Origin: Oxytricha trifallax
Taxonomy: Eukaryota > Ciliophora > Spirotrichea > Sporadotrichida > Oxytrichidae
Length of the DNA stretch: 64,000 bases
NCBI GenBank assembly: GCA_000711775.1
Contig: ARYC01002631.1
Span: 24,866 to 88,865 of the forward strand
Direction: 5' to 3'
Part shown: positions 11,700 through 22,559 of the stretch, in pieces
Layout of the letters: every line of letters starts with the position of its first letter
Numbering within the stretch: the first letter of the stretch is position 1
Position numbers and translations under genes: made by a program
Notes under the pieces: model-generated
The model's input: the letters and a program-made list of their open reading frames with translations, nothing else
What the model was told of the DNA's origin: nothing
Database searches by the model: none

Positions 11700-12430
11700 T
11701 CTAAGGGAATTTTATTTCTTGATTTTATAATAAATCTATTTGTTTAGGCACTGTGCCATGCTTCTACAAGTATAGATTGAGAGGAAAGCTTATTCAGATA
11801 AGGCTGTTATTGGAAATGTTTATGCTGATAATACTGATAAGCTGTGAAGGATGAATTTGAAAGTGAACTTACTAAGTGCATATAGTATGAGCTGTTCTGG
11901 CTTTATTTAGTTGACTAAGATTAAACATTTGAAACTTAGAAGTTGCTCAAAATACACATTGCTATAAAAATAATTAGAATTTATTTATAAAGGTTTTTAG
12001 AAATTTTAAATTTAGCTTTTGTTTTTTTTAACTTCTTATTAACTATAAGATTCGCAAATTATTAATTTTTAAATTAAAAAAAAATAAAGCTTAAATATAA
12101 TATAATCAACACTAAAATCATTTATTTACTGTAAATGTGTAATTATTGGCTGCAATAATATATAATACCAATAATCTCGTTTATTTATTTTATTTAGTCT
12201 GCTAACATAATATTTTATGATTATTATTTATATTATTTAATGCTATTAGTTTGTTTCAGTAGTTCTCTTAGATATTAACTCAGTCTTTTAAATCATTTAA
12301 TATTATTTGCTTTAGACGACTTTATAAAAATTTAATTAGAGAATTATTTCAAATTAAAGATTCAAAATTTACATAAATAAAGAGAATCTTACTTTTAGAA
12401 AACGTTTTATAAATAATTATTTGCTGGTGT
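11700..12430. other. AT-rich spacer
   Basis: Upstream of the PRPP synthetase start. Scattered short frames only; no feature supported. Confidence 0.35.
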
Positions 12431-12599
12431 AAAAAATGCAGAGATATGTTTTTCAACAATATAAAGAAGACTTTACTGATTGAAAATGATTTCAACTAAT
12501 TTATTATCTTTTCAGTAACTAATCACATGCTTTTAAGCATCTATTTCCTTTCTTTGACTAAATAAAACTTAGCATCTAAAATATTTTGAGTTAATATAA

Positions 12600-14480
12600 T
12601 TCATTGTTTTAGATCTACTTTGAAAATAATTTATGAAACAAAATTGAAGAGAGTCATAGTATTGAATCTGGAATAGTGAGAGAAGTGTTGTAATTATATA
12701 TTTGTAAGAAAAATAAAAGGATGTTGTTTTATTTCTCGTGTACAGGAATGTAAAGTTCGTTTTTAAACAACTCTAGTTTCAGTATATGTCGGTCTTTTTT
12801 AACTTGACTAAGGAGCTTAGACTACTTTGTATATGTGTCCTTAAAAATCTATTGAGAAATGAAAGCTTTTCAGCTATACCAACATTTCATTTTATTCTAA
12901 TAGTTTCTATGCCAAAATTACTGCTTTTAAGAGGATATTATTATTAGTAATCTTGGGTGGTTGATAAAGAATATAGGAGCTAAATATCTAATTATCATAA
13001 ATATAAATAATTTCTCAACACTATCAGCAATTTGAGCACACTAATCTTATAAATATATAAGAAGTGGTATTAATTTCTATTGATAAATTTCACCCATAAG
13101 CCCTTTTACATGCTAAACCTCAAAATCGAATTCTTTTTTATATTACGTTTTATCTCATAAGAAATCAATACTCCACCTGTCTCCTCTCTTATTTGTTAAA
13201 TAATACTCAAGTTGTGATCTGTAAAATCTTTAGTCCCTTTCTTGTTCGTTAATTTATAACATCTAACTGAGTTGTTGCCAAGTTTAATATAAATTATCAT
13301 AAAAATTACGAGTTTATGATCAATTTAGAGAGATAAACAATTTTTCCTGTTTGAGGTTCATTTACTAGATTCTTTAAATAGAAACATTGTCCAGAGTTGA
13401 AAACTTAACATAATACATTCCAGGCTCGTCTTGGAAAGCGAATTGGATCTATCATTTTACACGTAATCACTATGCATTATATTTAAAATATAAAATTAAT
13501 AATTAACTATATTTTGTCTTTCAATTTTTCATAGAGGTATATAAAGCATCTTTCAATATCTATTATAACACTGATAATTTCGATTAATCTAGGAAGATAA
13601 ATATCTGCTGAGTTATTTTGACTAATGTTTTTAGAAACGAAGAATAGACCGAGAGTATCATATATTGCTGATCTCGTTATAAAAAAGTATCTTTTGATTG
13701 GCCATTTCTCATCATTCAAGTTATAAATGATATCATGCTTTTTCTTTTATAATTTGGCTGTCTAAGATAATTAGTATTATGTCATTATTTTTGTTGTCAA
13801 TATATCAAGAGTAAATTAAAAGCAGGAAATTTTTGAATACACTAACTCCCTAAAATTGATAAATATTAAATCTAATGGTCTATAGCTAATTCTTTTTTTA
13901 CTTTACTGATTATTTGATATGCATTGGTGACTAAGCCTTTATCTAAAAAGATTGGTCATTGTATTTGCTTATTTTTTACATCTTCTTAATGAAACACCGC
14001 ACTGATTCTTTTAAGAGATTGATCTATTCCTCTAGCACCATATCTCCAAGTATTAACGTATCGAGGGACAGTTTATTCATCGCAATAATTATCTATTATT
14101 AACTTGTTTTTACGTTAGGAGTGCCAACTGATTTTTCTATACCAATAATAGTAGTATGATGTATTTGCTTAATTCTGCTAGTCATTGACTTCTTTAATAA
14201 AGTTCATGTCTTACAGCTCTAAAGATTTCAAAAGTATTCGCTTTTCATTATCTATTTTTCCTAGCAGCTTAAATTAATACTGTTAAATATTTACTCCCTT
14301 TTCTTTTTAAAGTTATGAGAAAGTCCTAAATATTGATTTTAGGAATCGGTTTCCATTAAAAATTTACTATTCTATGTAATAAAAGAGGTTATTTCATCTT
14401 GTAAATTTTATTATATTTATTTGTTATTCATTAACTGTTTTTTTACTCTGAGAATTATGTTCAGGCTTTCTGTAGATTTT
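12600..14480 (-). CDS. GAF-domain protein, fragmented
   Basis: GAF domains bind small ligands, often cyclic nucleotides, in phosphodiesterases, cyclases and kinases. Reading leftward, the piece at 13719-13507 reads YLPRLIEIISVIIDIERCFIYLYEKLKDKI, fitting the start of a GAF domain (helix, then the D-x-E-R-C strand). The piece near 13440-13310 reads WNVLCQVFNSGQCFYLKNLV, fitting its middle. The piece near 13270-13080 reads LTNKKGTKDFTDHNLSIIQQ, fitting the N-K-x-G-x-x-F-T-x-x-D ending. Pieces are in different phases and separated by AT-rich DNA, as with macronuclear-destined segments in order. Coding-like sequence extends on both sides (near 14010-14200 and 12600-12900) without an identifiable effector domain, so the type of GAF protein is unknown. 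Confidence 0.6.
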
Positions 14481-14516
14481 TATTTAAGAAGTCTTAAAAT
14501 CAATTATAATTCATTA

Positions 14517-14798
14517 TTATGCAAATACATTCGATTCGTGGAAATTACAAAATTAAAATCTAATTCAAAAATATTTAAATAATTAGAAGCCAGTAATTAC
14601 AAAAACTTTCAGATAAAAGTACATGAAACATCAAACTAACTGTCTTATTATAAAAATTAATTTTTCGATTATTAATTAACTCCAACAATGATCATTAAAA
14701 TGGTGTCAGTAAAAATTTAATCATTTCTCCAATTCAAATCTCATTTAGAGCAGTGTCCCGAGCTGTTGAAAGAGATGCCACTTTAAGTCATCTTCAGC
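14517..14798 (+). repeat. Long terminal-repeat-like leader, left copy
   Basis: This 280-bp block is an inverted relative of 37187-37440. The outermost sequence atgcaaatacattcgattcg is the same in both, followed by conserved islands (ctttcagataaaag, attaattaactccaac, aatcatttctccaattcaaa, gtgtcccg, tcatcttcagcatg). The block runs straight into an ATG at 14799, and its partner likewise runs into an ATG on the minus strand. It therefore looks like a terminal inverted repeat carrying the promoter and start of an inward-reading gene. The outer 20-30 bases also resemble the ends of the palindromic MITEs at 50.8 and 56.7 kb. Confidence 0.65.
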
Positions 14799-15003
14799 AT
14801 GATGTCATCTAATTTTGATATTCAAGAATTCAGTAAAATCATACTTAGTCAAAAGAATAAAAGAAGTATCCTCCATTTTCAGAAACATGATCGCAGATTA
14901 AAAAAACATAGTATTAATAATCGACACTGGACTCCCTCCTTGAAGCTTACAATTTTACTAAGCTATCATCTCGCATTTACTTTGTGTATAGGAATTCAAT
15001 GAC
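14799..15003 (+). CDS. ORF behind the long leader, unidentified
   Basis: Starts ATG-ATG (MMSSNFDIQEFSKIILSQ) exactly where the conserved leader ends and closes with TGA at 15001-15003 after 67 codons; it is basic (KHDRRLKKHS). A further protein-like frame follows in the plus strand to about 15170. The partner gene at 37187 on the minus strand starts at the equivalent position and shares a weakly similar Phe/Ile/Leu/Lys pattern. The two may be paralogues encoded just inside opposite ends of an element family. No domain recognised; overlap with the end of a long minus-strand gene is possible. Confidence 0.4.
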
Positions 15004-15099
15004 CTAACTATTTTCTCAAATAAATCCATATATAAACTATTTGATCTAAACCCATAATGGCTAAAAATGAAATATTTATTGTTTCTCCACAATACTTGC

Positions 15100-18000
15100 T
15101 AAGAATATTTAACCTCTCATATCCTCAATATGATTTTTGCCAAGTTATTATAAGTATTCTAATCTTGAAATAAATACAAGGCTAGTTGTTTTCATTGAGG
15201 AATTTAATTACATAAATGAAGTTCATTTTAATTAAGACAATTTTTTTAAAATAAAAATATTATGAAATCCAGAGTTAGACTCATCAAGTTTTTTGTTTAA
15301 AAATGCTAAGTAGGACATAAAGTTTTTCATTGCAAATTTATCATATTTAACTTGCTTCTGAATTAAGATTGTCTCAAAATTTGAGAGTACCTTAATTTAC
15401 CAGCTCTCTTACTCATAATTTATGTTTAAAATTCCAGTATAAAAATCTTGTTTAGCCATAAGATAAAATATTTTCGTTACTTGATAGGTCCCTTTATCTC
15501 AAATTCCTGAACTTATTCATTCATTTTGGTATCTTTATTTTTCCTTAATTTTTGAAAGTATATTCATGATATTTTATTTGGTCAGAAACCAGTTGAATTC
15601 AGATGTAGTACGGAGACTTATCAAAGTTCTTAAAAAAGAGGTTAAAATTTAAATTTTTTGCAGATCATATGAATCAGATGAGTCTATATAAGTATTTAAT
15701 CATTAAGAGTTTAAGTGAGGTCTAAAAATTGCTATCATCAATTTAAACAATCTTTTCTGCTAATTTAATCAAGTAGAACATTAAGTCCTTTTGCAAGATT
15801 AGCTGGTTTTTAGTTAGATGAACTCAGCACAATACTGAATAATCTTAACAACTTGATATAGCTATCTTAACACTTAATTATCACCCAATCTAAGCAAATT
15901 ATGTTAGATGCTTTAGTATTTAACCTGAAAGCTCATTCCCCAAAATATTCTGAAAATTTTGTTTCTTCTTAGTAGACTCTGATTTATATAATATCTTAAT
16001 TGTCTTGCATAATAAAAACCTGATTGCATCTATTTTCCTAAGTGGGGTATTCATTCTCAATGAAGTAATAGTCAAAATTTGAGAGTGATTTAAACATGAA
16101 AAATTATGTGAAAAGACATTTGGGCTTGAGGAAACAAGACCACCTAAAACTTGGAAATTGAATAAATCCTGCTAAGTTTTGTTTGAAAAATTAATTTTTG
16201 CTATTCAGTTAGTTAGTTTCAGTGTAATTTCCATTATCCAAATGCCTGATTTTATTTGGCCTGAAGTTTCTCTTGATTTTTTTTAATGAGACAAAACATT
16301 ATTCATTGAATTTGAATGAGCCATGTTTTATTACTAATTGAAGTTCATATTTTAAGATTTAAAAGAAGGAATATCATAGAATTAGATCTCTTTCATGTGC
16401 AATACACTTGAATCAAAACCCCAAAACCCCTTAATGAGTTTTAAATGTTTTTTTATTGATATGGGTAATGTAGGGGATTAGGGTTTCTTTGGGTTATGAA
16501 GGATCATTTTCATACCGATTTAAAATTTAAATAGGATTTGTTTGAGAGAACCTTTCCTACTTATTTTTGTGCAAAAGAAGTTTAGATATAAGTTTGCAAA
16601 TTTTTAAGGAAATGTTTAAATTAATAACATGCCTTTCAATTATATTCTACTTTTTCATAAATGATCATATTTTTCAATAATATTTAAGAAACTAAATATT
16701 ACAATCATTAATTATTTTTGACATTTATGCAAAGACCATTTAAAAAAATTAAAGTTTTATCACTAATTACTTTTTCATTATGCTATATAGAATTGGCAAA
16801 TTCTTCATAGTGCTTATTTCAAACAGTTCTAGCAAAATCTTTAGGTATATATATATAAAATATTCCAAACAATGGAGAAGTGAGAGATTTTAAAGATAAT
16901 ATTTTATCCATTTGAACCATTAATTTGAGATAAAATGAGCACATATGTATGTTTATCTTAAAGTAAAGTATTTCCAGAATTGATAAAAGATAAATCACCT
17001 ATTAAATATAGGTTTCTTATTGGAGGTCAATTAAAATGTCTATTATGTAGAAAGATATTGAAGTTATAAACAAGTTTTATTTATGGATTTGCATTTTTGA
17101 CAATAATTTCCATTAAAATAGCACCTAATTAATCAATAATTTAATTAGGAGCACCTCCTAATAATTTTTAAATAAAATTAGGAGGTAGTAATTAAGTTCA
17201 AAACCATATTAGGAGCAGATAAATTTAAAATTAAAAATAGTTATGCTCCTAATAAAGTTAAAATTTAATTTGAAGGACCTCCTAAAATAACAAAATTATA
17301 TTGAAAGTATAAAATTAAAGAAATAAGCAACTTCAAATATGGAATTTGAAATTCTGAAGAAATTTCACTATTTTGATAAAACTAAACAAATCATATCGAG
17401 AATTAGAGATAACATGACATTTCATTTATAATAATTGATATAATGATTTTCTCAAGAGTCAATAGTTGTAAGAAACTGAATCATATATAATTAATCAAAA
17501 AATAAAGAAAAATACAAGGAAATTAAAAAACAAAATTTCAATCAACACCAAAGAAACCCTAATCCCCAACATTACCCATATCAATAAAAACACATATAAA
17601 ACTCATTTAGGGATTTTTGGGTTTTGAATGGATGCCTGAAATTTCCAAAAATCATTTTATAATTTTATTGCTATTAAGACTAGTGTTAAACATCGAAAAA
17701 ATTATAAGTATTATAGATATCAAATAAGTAGAGCATAATTTCTAAAATCAAGGGGTAAGTCTTTTACTTATAATGAGTCTTAAAAATTAAACTCAGATGC
17801 TAAATATAATTTGATAAAACTTAGAGGGTCTAAATAAAGAATTATTATCAACCTTCTAAATGATTACAATGATTACTAAGACAAAATAGTAGAAGCAAAG
17901 GTCTTGATTAGCTTTCTTATAAGCAGATTATATGAATTTAAAAATGGCCTCAAGCATTTACTGATAGTAATTTGCTATAGATACTCTAGGCTCAAGTATT

Positions 18001-19000
18001 TCAAATATCTTAAACCAAATAGTCTTGTTGAAGGCTGTAGTTTCAACTTCTAATATTCTCAATATATCTTCTGTTATTTCTTTATCAATCTTATTTATGT
18101 TTTGAATCATAAGTTGCTCTATAATCAATATCTATCTTTCCTAACGAATAATCTGTCGATTAATCTCTAAATTGTTTTTTTGATACTAAACATAATTTTG
18201 ATAAAATCAAGCATTATTTCTTTAAATTCTACTGCAGTACAAGTCTCAATCAATCTTGGCTAAAATTACTAATCCATCCATTAACTATATTCTAGTCAAG
18301 CTTATTCTGAATTGAACTTAAGCAGATAATGATATTCACAATCATAATGCATAATTCATCATTATTTTAATAGCTCTGTAGTAGATTATCTTCACTATGA
18401 ATTTTTCTTTCGCTGAAAACTTTTTCAAAAATATCCAATTTTATAGCATTTGTTTTAGAACACCTTTATAAAGACTATTCCAAGTTTCATCCCATTATTT
18501 ATTGCAGTGAGGGTATGGCGGAAGTTCCTTTTCAGTAATATCTACAAAATATATCTGATAATATTTTGTTATATATTTCAAGGAAATTTCATGCAATTTA
18601 TAGGCAGCTAAATATTTATTTGAATATGATTGCTTTGAGATCTACTTGTAAAACATGATTAGATATTCAATTGAGAAGGAGTAGCAGCCATCTTTCTACA
18701 TAGATTTCTCTATGAATTTGCTATTGTTCATAAAAAAAATTTTACACTAAGTTTCAGACAGTTTTATGACTAGCTTTATAAAGAAAAAGATCCTTTCTAT
18801 ATTAAGAAGAATCAAGCGTATTTCAATCATAGAGTCACATCTTTCAATGTCTGCAAAATAATATCCACAATATTAATAAGGTGTTTCTCTATATTTTTTA
18901 GCGTTTCATTTATCAAATATCGGAGAATATAGCTGGTTGTATATATAAATTAATTGAATAAGTGTAAAGTAATGAAGTACTAAAAGTATTTCTCATAAAA
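15100..19000 (-). CDS. Long minus-strand gene, interrupted by a TBE, unidentified
   Basis: Leftward from about 19000, ciliate-code frames with clear protein character cover the interval apart from the TBE at 16414-17626. A strong N-terminal stretch begins ATG near 18733 (MNNSKFIEKSMQKDGCYSF) and includes DITEKELPPYPHCNKQWDET, with aromatic and Cys/His residues. Later pieces include IFEILEPRVSIANYYQQML (about 17990), FDYYFIENEYPTQENRCNQV (about 16040) and GPIKQRKYFILWLNKIFIL (about 15480). About five TGA codons or shifts interrupt it. Removal of the TBE plus one AAT rejoins the frame (HP|FKCIAHERD). Roughly 850-900 residues. No known domain identified. Position between the 14.5-kb leader and the DDE cassette suggests an element-borne gene. 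Confidence 0.45.
16414..17626 (-). mobile_element. TBE transposon, 1.2-kb internally deleted copy
   Basis: TBEs (telomere-bearing elements) are Tc1/mariner-class transposons of stichotrich germlines, with ends of C4A4 telomeric repeats. Here the left end is caaaaccccaaaacccc and the right end its degenerate complement (ggatttttgggttttg). The terminal inverted repeats are about 80 bp, sharing ttgatatgggtaatgt and gggattagggtttctttg. The flanking AAT at 16411-16413 and 17627-17629 is the expected ANT target duplication. Inside there are only AT-rich remnants, the taggtttcttattggaggtcaa-type segment (about 17011-17033) that also occurs in the larger TBEs, and a cluster of aggagc/tcctaat motifs. 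No transposase remains. It splits a minus-strand gene in phase. Confidence 0.9.
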
Positions 19001-19079
19001 TAATTTATAAATAGTGAAACTATTGAGATTTGCCGTTAGAGAATATATATAAGACTCATAATTGTTTTAAGAAAGTAAA

Positions 19080-19930
19080 AGAAATAGGACAAGTCACAGG
19101 AAAGTATATTTAACAGAATAATTAAGAAAATTAAATCATCTAATATTCAGAGTAGAAATAAAGATACAAACATAGCTCTCTTGATTCATTCAATTTGGAG
19201 TATATACTTTCAAGAAATACTCTTTCATCATAGAAACATTTATCCTTGTAATAATGAGCACTCGTATTTCATTGAACTTTTCTAGATAAAAAAATAACTA
19301 AACCAGCTCTTTACAGAATCTATTAGACTTATTTTATAACTTTTAAAAGACCAAATCTGATTATTTTTTAAAAGAAAAAAGAAATAAAATATTTATGATA
19401 TTTAGTAGGAAAGAGACCCTAGATTTATTTTAATGCTCGAAAATGAAGAAAATATAGTTTATTTGGATGAACCAATTTTAAAGTCCATAGTGTTAACATA
19501 ATATCTTGGTCAAGGAATATGATAATTAAATCATTAAAGAGGGACTCTGTGTAAATACTATAGCAACAGCAGTTATAATCAGTGGACAATTTGGGCTGAA
19601 ATAGTTTATAATAAAACAAAAATCAAATGAGTTAACAGACTTGTAGAGTATGATTAATAAACTTTAAGATAGGCACGGGAAAACAGCTCATAATATTCTT
19701 AGATATCTTAAGGGCTCATCACTCAAAATTATTAGAGGAGAAGGCAAAGCAAAGTGTTTGTATTCAATAGTCATTTTCTCAAGTGTGAAAAAATATTATA
19801 CATAAACTTTGTGACAGCTCAATTTCCAAGTCAACAATAAAACGGACTACCTCTTTGTGGAATAATCTATAAGACAAATTAAAAAAACGACTACAAATAC
19901 ATTGGAAGAAGGTGCATTTAAATGATGAAA
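19080..19930 (+). CDS. DDE transposase (IS630/Tc1-like), cassette copy A
   Basis: Shows the three catalytic regions of a D,D,E transposase. NIVYLDEPILKS (about 19453) has the first Asp after a hydrophobic strand. FLDILRAHHSKLLEEKAKQ (about 19695) has the second Asp plus the typical H-x-S/K. DYLFVEQSIRQIKK (about 19840) has the Glu in the usual N-x-x-E-x-W/F-x-x-x-K context. Between them VNTIATAVIISGQFGLKQF corresponds to the central strands and parallels ENTQAAVVIINHKYGLESF in the copy at 25.7 kb. Upstream Lys/Asn-rich sequence probably carries the helix-turn-helix. Several phase shifts show it is inactive as it stands, unless eliminated segments intervene. The next genes (minus at 20.06-20.74, plus at 21.23) complete a three-gene cassette. 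Confidence 0.65.
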
Positions 19931-20054
19931 GCATTATTACAGAAGACATATATAAATAATTGACTTAGATTTTATTTTTATCTAATTTAATTAATGTCAC
20001 ATATTTAATTGCATTATTTTGGCAGAAGGGCTCCTCCTTATATGATAATAATTG

Positions 20055-20740
20055 TTTATGTTAATATAATTCTAATTATGTTTCTGAATTTAGATCGGCC
20101 TCTCTTATTCTTAAACTATCTCAAACCTTTTTTCTTTTTGTTCTGTTACCTCCTCTTTTAATTGATCTTTACCATTGATAGAGCCTTTCCTCGCTTTCTA
20201 TATAAACATAAATTTATGTCCTTAAAACTTACTTGAGTATCTTGAATCAGATTAGATTTCCTTCAGCAATTCTTAGTTGATCTGTATTGTCTCTTTCTAT
20301 TCATCAACAGCTTAGCCATTATATCTAAAATGTTCTTAATTCTAGATAAGTTAAGAGATGAAATCATTTTGAAGTGTTCCTAGTATTCCAAAAAAGATGT
20401 GCTTGTCTAGTAGCTCCTTTATGTCTTCATAAATTCCTAATTATCTGTTTATAGCTTCATCATTCTAGATTAGATCATATACTCATCTGGGAAGTTGGGA
20501 ACGTTAACATAAATTATGCCCGCAGATTTTATGAGCTCTTTCTTACTGCATAAAACATCCTTGATTAACAGCATAGCAGCCTTCTAATAGCTTAGCATGC
20601 GAAAATAGACTAAAGAAGTTGAGCAATAGAATTTACATGAGTATTTGAAATGTTAATACAAGTCCTGTTTGGGATTAAAGTGTCCCTCTAGCTAGTAAAT
20701 ATTTATGTTCTCGAAATTTTTGTTGTTATCCACTTACCTC
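20055..20740 (-). CDS. Cassette gene 2, copy A (family with FNVNVP/YVNVP motif)
   Basis: Paralogue of the gene at 31500-32200. Shared blocks, reading leftward: HFNPKQDLYQHFKY, LLIKDVLCSKKELIKSAG, IIYVNVPNFPDEYM, then LGIYEDIKELLDKHIFFG and ILGTLQNDFIS. These align with PRHYKPNMKFIQEVL, ASQKELLKSA, FNVNVPKYPDLGVM, LGVYDALNDLPNNHFFYG and VLGTLKNEWLT in the other copy. The C-terminal part is Lys/Gln/Glu-rich. At least one phase shift (near 20440) separates blocks. It is convergent with the DDE gene and divergent from the zinc-finger gene, the same arrangement as the middle gene of TBEs. Function unknown; an element-encoded accessory protein is likely. Confidence 0.6.
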
Positions 20741-21229
20741 TTGCGTCTATTTAATATGAAATTAATTAAAAATACTAAAGACTTAAATTATTATATGTTA
20801 GACTATAAAGTTTAAGGTCATAAATTTAATTCGCTGAAATGAAAATAAAATTTTAGTGGTTATTAATTCTACTAAACTTGCTTAGTCTAGAGTTGATCTG
20901 CCTCAACTCTTACTATTTTATAAATATAATTAGGAAAATTTATGCATTAAAATAAACAAGCAATATCAGTAAATTCAAATCTTACTCAGGATATAGAATA
21001 GCTTATTATTCACATTTTGATTAGGCTTTAATTCAAATGTGAATAAAAGATTCATAACTGAATTTAATCTGATGCTTAAAGTATTTGTATACTATAAGGT
21101 CCGCACTGGAGGCATATATTTGCTCCGTACTATAATTTATTTGACCACAATTTCTAAGATTCTTTCTGTTAACTTATTTATTCTATTAAAGATAAAAAAA
21201 ATAATTTAATATTTAATTAAACATAAATT

Positions 21230-22490
21230 ATGGATTCTTCATCGCTTACATCAGCATTTTCATAGTCGTCAAACTCTATTTAAGATTAAGAGGAAGAAAA
21301 AATCACAAACTTAGATATAACATAATTCTCAAATAACTATTATGAATAGAGAATGGATTCATTTTACTATAGCATAAACTATACATAGAGTACTTACAAA
21401 TGTGGATAGCCAGTTTAAGAGCAGAGCAAAGTGTTCAACAACAAAAAAACCTTAGAAATTTACTAAATGACTTATACACAACTAAGTTTATACCCCTCTA
21501 GAATTAAAGAGGCATTAAATAGTTCACTGGAAAAATTAAGGCTCATCATCACAACTTAAGCGACAAGGAAAATATGAATGTGCAGTGTGCTAATAGTAGG
21601 AATTGCACCCTGAAATTTTTCCTAACAAATATATTGCTCAATCATTTACGTTCGCATAGTTTAGAAGATTTAACTATAGCATAATGCCCAAATTTAGTAT
21701 AAATAATATTTAATTAACATTGTTAGACAATTAAGTTGATAGATTGTCATAATACAAAAGATGAATTGAACGGTACAGCAGGTGTCCATAGTCATTCTTT
21801 ATTTAAGAAAAATAGTAATTATGAAAATTAATTATTTATCTCTGTTTGGTTAATCTGCTCAAATCAGATAGAAAGTGTGGTAATAATTGAGTAATAAATC
21901 TAAGAAATGCTTAAATATTTAAAACTTAGAATTAAAATGATTTAAATAATAAATTTGATTGATTTTATGAAATGGTAGGATAGGAATTAGAAATAGTTCT
22001 GGATATTTTGATTAAAAAGCCGTACTTATTTATGATTAAGTGCTTTTAATAAAATAAATGGAAACTTGCAGTATTAACTTTAAAAATGAATTGAGTAAAG
22101 ACTCAAATAAAGTTACAAGTTTCTTGAATGAATTTATTTCAGGAAAATCAAGCTGAGCATCTTGATCGTATAATTGGAGTAAGCTATGATGACTAAAAAT
22201 TTTATGTTAAAACTAAAGAAAGTGATACTAACCTTTAGCATATGATTCGACATGACAATGTCAAATCTTTAAAAAAATAAATAGATTCATTAGTTGATGC
22301 TGTTAAAGATCTATAATAACATGTGATCTTAATAATTTAGATAACACTGGGAAAGACGATTGAGATAGATTAAAAGAAATATGAATTCTCAGGCAGGTTT
22401 GCAAGCTATCTTAGAAGAAATTTTAAGGAAGATTAAAATTGTGTTTTATTACAAGAGAATATAGGGTATAACCTTGATTGAATTAGTTCA
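21230..22490 (+). CDS. Cassette gene 3, copy A: C2H2 zinc-finger protein
   Basis: ATG at 21230 gives 115 codons to TGA at 21575-21577: a Ser-rich acidic start (MDSSSLTSAF), then YKCGQPVQEQSK, a half finger. Overlapping phases at 21545-21690 give YECAVCQQQE and TNILLNHLRSHSLED, together a C-x2-C ... H-x3-H finger broken by a frameshift. Downstream, 22145-22483 is one long frame (EHLDRIIGVSYDDQKF, then VKTKESDTNLQHMIRHD), ending in TGA. The start resembles the gene at 35012 (MRKDSSSLSSAF). In TBEs the third, plus-strand gene also starts with zinc fingers and goes on into a kinase. A kinase domain is not recognisable here. DNA binding is inferred from the finger only. Confidence 0.55.
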
Positions 22491-22559
22491 ATCGATGATA
22501 TTTATTTTTTAGCCACATAAATATAATAAAATTGATAAATTGATTTATTTATAAAATCA

